The notes beneath the pieces were generated by a model. It was not told the origin of the DNA and searched no databases. It saw only the letters and a list, made by a program, of their open reading frames with translations. Position numbers and translations under genes: made by a program. Shown piece after piece: positions 19,579-25,883 of a stretch of DNA of 25,883 nucleotides (position 1 is its first letter; every line of letters starts with the position of its first letter). The stretch spans positions 1 through 25,883 of the forward strand of contig JADGIZ010000107.1 in the NCBI GenBank assembly GCA_027604665.1, given 5' to 3'. The stretch comes from Polyrhizophydium stewartii (taxonomy: Eukaryota > Chytridiomycota > Chytridiomycetes > Rhizophydiales).

Positions 19579-21601
19579 ATGACCGAGACGCATCCGTCCA
19601 CCGCGACGCCGCCGTCCAGCAGCGGCTGGTCGCCGGACTCGTGGCGCCGCAAGAGCGTGCACCAGGACGTGACGTACGAGAACCCGGAGCACCTCAAGAA
19701 GGTGCTGGACAAGCTGGAGCGGCTGCCGCCGCTTGTTGCGCCGGGCGAGGTGTGTTGCTCTTCTTCTTTGTCAGCCCGGCTGATGGGGTCATTTCTTGTC
19801 GAGACGAGGCGGTGCGAGCCGGCCCGCTTTCGTGGCCGGCCGGCGCGGAGCAGCCCTGAGGCACGAGGCCCGCGTGCATGCGCTCCATCTGCGGATGCCG
19901 CGTGCGCCGGACGCCGGGCCTGCCGCGCGGTGCTCCCGCGAGCGGGCCGCGGCACGGTCGCTCGCCGACCATGACTCGCATGACGTGCTGACGCGATTCT
20001 CCGCACGGCCCGCGGCCCCCGCGATGCCGCCGCGATGCCGCTGCGATGCCGCTGCGATGCCGCTGCGATCGGCGCGGCCTGGTGGCAGATTGAGAAGCTC
20101 AAGGGCATGCTGCGCGAGGTGGCCGAGGGCAAGCGCTTCCTTTTGCAGGGCGGCGACTGCGCCGAGCTCTTTGATTATTGCTCGCAGGTGAGCAGCCTGG
20201 CGCTGCAGGGCGAGCTGGGGGGGGGGGTCGCCCGATGCGTGCACCGCCATGCAGTGTGCTGATGCAACGCACGATGCCATGACTGCCGCCGACAGGAGCC
20301 GATCCAGAACAAGCTCAAGGTGCTGCTGCAGATGTCGCTGATTCTGGTCTGGGGCGGCCGCACCAAGGTCGTGCGCATTGCGCGCATGGCGGGCCAGTAC
20401 GCCAAGCCGCGCTCCAAGCCCGTCGAGACGATCGACGGCGTCGAGTACACTGCCTTTCGCGGCGACAACGTCAACGGCATGCCGCTCAACGAGCGCGAGC
20501 CGGACCCGGAGCGGCTGCTCGGCGCGTACTTCCACTCGGCAGCCACGGTCAACTACGTGCGCGCGCTGCTGGCGTCGGACTTTGCCGATCTGCACCATCC
20601 CGAGTCGTGGAACCTGCAGGAGGGCCAGTGGAGCCTCGAGCATGTGCGCAACCCGTACACGCGCAGCGAGTACCGCGAGATGGTCAACCAGCTGCAGGAC
20701 GCGCTCGACTTTATGCAGACGATTGGCGCCGAGGGCGACAAGCAGGCGACGCGCACGGTCGACATGTTCATGTCGCACGAGGGCCTGCTGCTCGAGTACG
20801 AGGCGCGTCTGACGCGCGAGTGCCCGGTCCCGCGCCGCGTTCTCGACTCTGCGCCGCCGAGCCCCCGGCCGGCCAAGCCCAGCGACGCCAGCGACGCGGG
20901 CAGCGCCAGCGGCACCCAGACCAAGGCGTTCTACAACCTCGGCACGCACTTTCTGTGGATCGGCGACCGCACGCGCCAGCTGACCGGCGCGCACGTCGAG
21001 TACTTCAAGGGCATCGAGAACCCGATTGGCGTCAAGATCGGCCCGAGCATGCGACCCGAGGAGATTGCGCCGCTGCTGGACATTCTGAACCCGCGGCGCG
21101 AGGTGGGCAAGGTCACGCTGATTACGCGCTACGGCGCGGGCAAGGTGCGCGAGTACCTGCCCAAGCACATTGCCGCCGTGGCGGCCTCGGGACACAAGGT
21201 TGTGTGGTGCTGCGACCCGATGCACGGCAACACCGAGACGACGGCGTCGGGTCTCAAGACGCGCCGGTTCGACCATATCGTGCGCGAGCTGTCCGAGGCC
21301 TTTGAGATCCACCAGGAGTGCGGGTCGTACCTTGGTGGCGTGCACTGCGAGCTTACGGGCGATCCCGTCACCGAGACCATTGGTGGATCCATGAACCTGG
21401 TTGAGGAGGACCTGAGCACCAACTACCAGACCTTCTGCGACCCGCGGTGCGTTTCCCGCCGCTGCGACTGTATTTTTGCTGCTGTTGTTGAGTTGGCTGT
21501 GGATGCTGACTCTTGTGTGTCGACGCAGACTCAACTACAACCAGTCGCTCGATATCGCCTTTTTGATTGCCAAGTTCTTCAAGAAGCAGCACAGCCAATG
21601 A
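19579..21601 (+). CDS. 3-deoxy-D-arabino-heptulosonate 7-phosphate synthase, class II
   Basis: First enzyme of the shikimate pathway, condensing phosphoenolpyruvate with erythrose 4-phosphate. Exons are 19579-19749, 20089-20187, 20296-21446 and 21529-21601, giving 497 aa. It is of the plant/actinobacterial type, as also found in some filamentous fungi, not the AroFGH type of yeast. Motifs: FLLQGGDCAELF (metal ligand Cys81); VVRIARMAGQYAKPRSKP; FRGDNVNG; SHEGLLLEYEARLTR; FLWIGDRTRQL; GVKIGPSM; WCCDPMHGNTE (His400); GGVHCELTGD (Glu442); FCDPRLNYNQSLDIAF (Asp472). All four expected metal ligands are present. Two oddities: an insert of about 25 Ser/Ala/Pro-rich residues before KAFYNLGTHF, and VTET where most class II enzymes have VTEC (Thr451). 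No N-terminal targeting signal is evident, so it is likely cytosolic. Confidence 0.95.
19750..20088 (+). other. Long first intron of DAHP synthase with an 11-bp tandem repeat
   Basis: 339 nt with GTGTGT donor and ggtggcag acceptor. Near the 3' end, 20023-20066 contains four copies of gatgccgctgc (the first with one change). The unit length is not a multiple of three, in agreement with non-coding sequence. The following intron (20188-20295) has a run of eleven G at 20217-20227. Confidence 0.75.
20023..20066 (+). repeat. 4 x 11-bp tandem repeat (gatgccgctgc)
   Basis: Four head-to-tail units, copies 2-4 identical and copy 1 with c for t, in the first intron of the DAHP synthase gene, ending 22 bp before the acceptor. 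Confidence 0.85.
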
Positions 21602-21867
21602 GCGGCTCCCGGGTCAGATCCACCATGAGCATTCCATTCTCATAGTCACTCATTTGACGAACCACCCATTACACGGCTGCCGCCCCTGCGAAGAACAACC
21701 AATTAAAGCTGCCATGGCCTGTTCGTGACTCCCTGGCCACTCTCTCGGTGCTGTGTCTGTGCTCGCCATGCTCCTGAGTCGCCCGGACCGGGCGAGCCGC
21801 AGTGCGGATCACGCGCGGCCACTTCACGGCAGAAATCATTGGGCGCGACCAAGGCGAGCTTCCAGGA
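21602..21867 (+). promoter_or_regulatory. Intergenic region, DAHP synthase to SmG
   Basis: 266 bp holding the 3' flank of the DAHP synthase gene and the SmG promoter. The first 110 bp are less GC-rich (cattctcatagtcactcattt; aaccaattaaagct), with a CCAAT on the + strand at 21696-21700, about 170 bp before the SmG ATG. Its function is a guess. Confidence 0.35.
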
Positions 21868-22537
21868 ATGCCCAAGCCCGTGCCGCCCGAGCTCAAGAAG
21901 TGCGTGCCCCACTCCCCCGCGCGCGTGCACGGCCGGCGTCCACCGTGCACGGCGGAACTCCCAGCATACTCTGCGTGCATAGCCGTGCCGGCCGCGCTCG
22001 TTGATGCGACTGCGCACACGACGTGGGCGTTGTGCGCGACGTGGTGGTTGCTGATCCTGTGTGTCCGGCCTTGGCTGCTGCCACGGCTGCTGCCTCTGCT
22101 GCTGCCTTGCGCGCGCAGGTACATGGACAAGAGGCTGCTCATGCAGCTTAACGGTAACCGCAAGGTCACCGGCATCCTGCGAGGTGCGAGCCAGCGTGCG
22201 CCGTGTGGCCGAGACTGCCCCTGCCGAGCGAGGTTGGCGGAGGATGGTGACCGTGTTACTGACGGGGAGACTGGGGGTGGGGCATGTGTGCAGGCTTTGA
22301 TCCGTTCATGAACGTGGTGCTCGAGGAGGCGTACGAGGAGATCTCCGAGTCTGAGCGCACGCCAATGGGCAGCATTGTGAGTTGATTGATGCGTTTCGGG
22401 GGTGTGATGTTTGTGGGAGGTTCCTTTGTGGGCTAAGATGTGCCCTGGGTGGTTTCTGGTCGACGATTTTTGTTGTGCAGGTGATCCGCGGCAACTCGAT
22501 CTCGGTTATTGAGGCGCTGGAGAGGATTGCGCCGTGA
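21868..22537 (+). CDS. SNRPG: Small nuclear ribonucleoprotein G (SmG)
   Basis: One of the seven Sm proteins forming the ring around the Sm site of spliceosomal snRNAs. Exons are 21868-21899, 22119-22183, 22294-22376 and 22481-22537, which total 78 aa, as in the family (about 76). Sm1 motif: KYMDKRLLMQLNGNRKVTG followed by ILRGFDPFMNVVLEEA; Sm2 motif: VIRGNSISVIEALER. N-terminus MPKPVPPELKK is the typical SmG start. Every junction restores conserved sequence. Three introns (219, 110 and 104 nt) make up most of the gene. A neighbour on the same strand, RPL26, starts about 330 bp downstream. Confidence 0.95.
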
Positions 22538-22867
22538 TGCGATGTGATGCGTGACTGAAGAGACTGTGGATGGATGCAGTTTGTGTGAGCAGATCTGCTT
22601 TCCGTGCGACCTGTGGCGACGACGACGCATGGTTCTGGACATAGAATTACCACCGAGACGTGTGCGGTGTCCGTCTCTGCATGCGCGCTGCAGCTCCCGG
22701 CTCGGTGTGCTGCAAGGCGCATTCCCCGCACCGCATCGCTGCCGTGCCTTTGGCGGCAGCGCGCTGGGGTGCAAGTCCCCGCGCGGGCCCGTCCTCAGGA
22801 GCGCGCACGCGGCGAAAAACGCCAGCGGCGCCCGTCGTTCTTGCCCCGCACAATCACCAGCAGCCCC
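22538..22867 (+). promoter_or_regulatory. SmG 3' flank and probable RPL26 promoter
   Basis: 330 bp between the SmG stop and the tentative RPL26 start. Just after the stop there are several ATG-like repeats (gatgcgatgtgatgcgtgac). No defined promoter element, tRNA or small gene was recognised. Confidence 0.35.
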
Positions 22868-24000
22868 ATGTCCATCTCGGGTGCGTTTTTGCGCGGCGAC
22901 ACCCATAGCCCGACACGCCAGCTACGACCCCCCTCCGGCCGCCGACACCCACCTGCACGCGCGCGCACGCACGCACTCGCGCACGCACGCATCCATCCAT
23001 CCGTGCGCGCATCCGTCCGTGCGCGCATCCGTCCGTGCGCGCATCCATCCGTGCATCCCGCCCGGATGGATGGATGGGCCGGCCCGCTGGGACGTCGAGC
23101 ACGCTTGCCGGACAAGAGCGCCGGTCGGGATGCACAGGCGCACCGGACGCTGCGCAGGCGGTGCACAGCCAGAGCGACACCCGCATGCGAGGCCGGCGGC
23201 GCCGGACGCAGCGAGCAGCGCCCTGATTACGTGGCCCACCACCACCAGCGGGCGTCGCTGCTCTCGGCCTCGCCGACATCCCGGGTGACAGCGACCTCGG
23301 TTGCTGGCTTCTGGATGCCGCTGCTTCTGCTGCTGCTGCTGCCGCCTGAGCCGCGGCATGTGCGACTGGCGGGACTGGGTGCCGGCAAGACGGCGACTGC
23401 TCCTCCCTCTTCCTCCGAGCCGCAGTTGGACCTGTCGCAGTGTGCGGCTCCTGTTGCTGACACCCACGGACGACCTTGCCCACGCACATTGCAGTTTCGT
23501 CCAGCAGGCGCAAGTCGCGCAAGGCCCACTTCACGGCCCCCTCGAACATCCGCCGCAAGATCATGAGCGCGGCCCTCTCGAAGGAGCTCCGCGAGAAGCA
23601 CCACGTACGTTTTTGAAGTTGGCGCAGCGGTTGAGCGAGAGGAGAGCTCCTCCTCTGGCTTGGCGAGAGAGAGGCCGAGTGCCACGGGACTGTGTGTGCT
23701 GACGAAGGAACACCCGTTTGTTGGTTGCGTGTGCATTTGCAGGCTCGCTCGCTCCCGATCCGTCGCGACGACGAGGTCCAGATTGTCCGCGGCACCCACA
23801 AGGGCCGTGAGGGCAAGGTCACGACGGTCTACCGCCGCAAGTACTGCATCTACATTGAGAAGATCACCCGCGACAAGGTCAATGGCGCGTCGGTCCCCGT
23901 CCCCATCCACCCGTCGAACGTGGTCATCACTAAGGTCAAGATGGACAAGGACCGCAAGAACCTGCTCGAGCGCAAGGACAGGTCGAAGGCCTCGGCTTAA
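22868..24000 (+). CDS. RPL26: 60S ribosomal protein L26 (uL24)
   Basis: Large-subunit protein uL24, an early assembly protein near the exit tunnel, with a KOW motif. Certain exons: 23495-23604 and 23743-24000. Seen: [36 protein letters not shown], then [40 protein letters not shown] (KOW), [20 protein letters not shown] and the Lys-rich end [17 protein letters not shown]. The first coding exon must be short and end in phase 1. The best candidate is 22868-22880 (MSIS plus one base, then GTGCGT), which gives 126 aa, like yeast L26 (127), and a 614-nt first intron. A long first intron is common in fungal ribosomal protein genes. The usual MKFN-like start is not seen, so the first exon is tentative. 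It converges on the CTL gene. Confidence 0.85.
22881..23494 (+). other. Presumed first intron of RPL26
   Basis: 614 nt without recognisable coding similarity. It includes a block of short repeats (22960-23080) with period-16 units and an inverted repeat, and a run of ctgctgctg at 23321-23342. If the first exon is elsewhere, part of this is 5' UTR or promoter. Confidence 0.45.
22995..23054 (+). repeat. 16-bp tandem repeat, three copies and a partial
   Basis: Units atccgtccgtgcgcgc at 23011-23026 and 23027-23042 are identical; 22995-23010 differs by one base (atccatccgtgcgcgc), and 23043-23054 is a partial copy. It is flanked by (gcac)n and (atcc)n and followed by ggatggatggatg at 23074-23086, complementary to the upstream atccatccatcc, so a hairpin can form. 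Confidence 0.85.
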
Positions 24001-24213
24001 CTTGTGACATAAATGCGATCTTGTGGAGCAAGGCAACCCCACGAACTGCTGTCTGTGCACTCTGTGCTTTTGAATGTTGCGCCGCGCCGCTCTGCGCTGT
24101 ACAACGGGCATCGCATACTTGCTGTTTGCATTCGACTGTGCAGTTTTCATTTGGGATGTGCTTTGGTGGGAAATGGGAACGGCGGCGGCACGAGGCCCTC
24201 GGGGAGATGTGGC

Positions 24214-25883
24214 TCAGAATTGGATGAGGGCCTGCGGGTACACCTGGGCGATCTTCTGGTAGAGCTCGGGCTTGGTGCGGGCGAGGGCCGCGGGGTCCTC
24301 GGCACTGCGTGCGGTGGCGGAAGAGAGTGAGAGGGCTGTCAGCAACAAGATGGAACCATGGGGACCCACACAACCCCCACACATGCACAAACACGCACAG
24401 GCACACAAACGTGGCGACGATGCCCGAGTCAATGACGCTCGCGAGCACAGAGAACTCGGCAATGCCAATGAAAAAGGCAATGAGCACCACAACCACGTAG
24501 TTGGGCGTCGAGTGCGGGATCGAGTCCGAGAGTTGGATGTCTGCAGCACGCAAAAGAAGCAGGGGGTCAGCATCGCAGTGACAACAAGCGGCAGCGTGAT
24601 GAAGAGGCAGGGCGGGGCAAGCAACGCACAGGCAAAGCCAACAACGGCGGTAATCAGGCCAATGAAGAGCGAGCCCATGCCAAGCACGTTGCCAACCAGG
24701 TCGTCGTTGATGATGGCATCGATGCCGCGCGACTTGATGAGCTCCCACGTGTCCTTGGCGGCCGTGCAGTAGTCCTTGCCGTAAATGGCCACCTGTGCAA
24801 AGGCGTACCGGTTAAAGTACTCGACCATGCCCTCGAGGCACGACAGGATGCACTGGATGCAGCACAGCAGGATCGCAAGAACGGCATTGTCCTGGCTCTC
24901 GTCCTGCGCCATGCGCACAATCGCGCGCAGCGTCTGGATCACGGCGACAATGAGCGAGCCGTAGCAGTTGGATCCAAAGCTCGTCGTGAGCGCGCGCTTG
25001 GCCGCCGCGGCGGTCGGGTTCTTGACGGGGACCGTCACGCCGCCCTGGCCGTCCGAGACGCCGAGGAAGTAGTACGTGGCAAAGAGACCAACAATGGTGA
25101 TATGGATCGAGTTGGCGATAACCTGCGTGGTCCAGTAGTAGACAAAGAGCGAGAAGACCAGCATCACGTAGGCGGCCGTCGAGGACGCGTTGGTGCCCTG
25201 CAGGTAGTTGCTGAGGCCGACGATGCCAATGACCCAGAAGGCAGAGAAGGCGGCCGAGAGAATCAGACCAATGATGCCCGCGGCAATAGTTGCTGGGTAC
25301 TTGGAGGTGACCTTGGTGACGATCTTGAGCAGGATCTTTGCAAACGGAATGCGGTGGCGCCACGAGTAGAACGCCCAGGCTACGAGACATGGGCAGTCAG
25401 CGGGGCAGGCTGCAGGTGCGGTTGGTGGGTCGCAGCGATGATTGCGGCGATGGCGCACCAGAGAGCAGTGCAATGACCAGATAGATGACGGCAGCGATGT
25501 AGATCTTGTAGTACGCAAACGCAGCGGCGCAGGCGAGCATGAAGATGACCGACAGAACCGAGGTCGCCATGATCATCTTTCCGGCGAAGCTGCGGGGCCG
25601 ATACGAGTCAGCGGCGTGACGCACGGGCGCAGCGGGGCGGTTCGCACGCACCGATGGATGAGCAGGAAGTAAATGAGCGAGAGAACAAAGCCCACGGCGA
25701 CGCTCGATCCAAGGACGCCGCCGACATCCTTTGCGGGAATGAAGATGGTCGAGTTGCCGCTGGTAGTGGTCGTGGAGCCGCCCGAGCCGCTCTTTGAGCT
25801 GCCGCTGTTGCTGTTGTTTTTTTTATTTGTGGGGTTGATGTGAGATATACATTTGTTTGGGGGGGGGCAGCGTCAGCCTGGGA
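24214..25883 (-). CDS. Choline transporter-like (CTL/SLC44, Pns1) membrane protein, 5' end outside window
   Basis: Polytopic plasma-membrane protein of the CTL family; substrate in fungi is not settled. Exons, 3' to 5': 24304-24214, 24540-24399, 25379-24630, 25589-25459 and one from 25652 up to about 25815, preceded by an acceptor-like aacaacag; the start lies beyond 25883. Junctions fit in phase. Visible: an acidic/Ser-Thr-rich N-terminal segment (GSGGSTTTTSGNS), several hydrophobic helices, RHRIPFAKILLK, the loop with AAAAKRALTTSFGSNCYGSL, then SCLEGMVEYFNRYAFAQVAI and YGKDYCTAAKDTWELIKSRG, the family signature, VVVVLIAFFIGIAEFSVLAS, and the typical end ATFVCLAEDPAALARTKPEL. The C-terminus is complete. 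Its 3' end faces RPL26 with 213 bp between stops. Confidence 0.9.

Noticed and set aside
19789..21534. 581-codon minus-strand frame over DAHP synthase
   Set aside because: Same explanation: it mirrors the third-position GC of the real gene and shows no recognisable family.
22960..23090. CRISPR-like or mobile-element interpretation of the repeat block
   Set aside because: Units are directly adjacent without spacers, there are no terminal repeats or transposase, and the context is a eukaryotic intron.
22551..23288. Plus-strand frames of 245 and 320 codons before RPL26
   Set aside because: They run through simple repeats and low-complexity sequence (Arg, His, Ala) and have no domain signature; best explained as intron and promoter sequence.
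1..25883. tRNA, rRNA or transposable elements
   Set aside because: No cloverleaf-like set, conserved rRNA segment, reverse transcriptase or transposase motif was noticed in reading both strands; a covariance-model scan would be needed to exclude small RNAs.

Overview
The window is a compact, GC-rich nuclear segment of a eukaryote. It holds eleven protein-coding genes, nearly all interrupted by short introns (mostly about 58-130 nt, GT...AG, usually GTGAGT/GTGCGT donors). The gene set fits an early-diverging, zoospore-forming fungus such as a chytrid: a Kex2-type kexin, a class II DAHP synthase, a Pns1/CTL-type transporter and a yeast-like RPL26 sit beside three proteins of flagellated eukaryotes (TTLL9-like, FAM161-like, ARMC3-like). 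The lineage is inferred from gene content; no rRNA or other taxonomic marker is present.

Layout: 39-1981 (-) unrecognised protein; 2296-5343 (+) kexin, head-to-head with it; 5714-7655 (+) 26S proteasome subunit Rpn7/PSMD6; 7865-about 9850 (-) tubulin tyrosine ligase-like; 10205-12848 (-) FAM161-like; 12857-16481 (-) ARMC3-like; 17122-19311 (+) eIF2B delta; 19579-21601 (+) class II DAHP synthase; 21868-22537 (+) SmG; about 22868-24000 (+) RPL26; 24214 to beyond 25883 (-) choline transporter-like protein, cut by the window edge. Exon models were made by hand: splice sites were chosen so that phases match and the product agrees with the family. For nine genes the exon lengths sum to an exact multiple of three (RPL26 counted with its tentative first exon).

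The most interesting part is 7865-16481. Three genes for axoneme/centriole proteins lie head-to-tail on the minus strand between housekeeping genes. The ARMC3 stop codon and the FAM161 start codon are 8 bp apart, which raises the possibility of a shared transcript. The ARMC3 gene also has a striking structure: almost every armadillo repeat is one exon of exactly 123 nt with phase-1 introns on both sides. Two of its introns, and one in eIF2B delta, appear to use GC rather than GT donors.

The remaining genes are core metabolism and gene expression (proteasome lid, translation initiation, shikimate pathway, splicing snRNP core, ribosome) and membrane/secretory functions (kexin, CTL transporter). 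No transposon, tRNA, rRNA or CRISPR was recognised.
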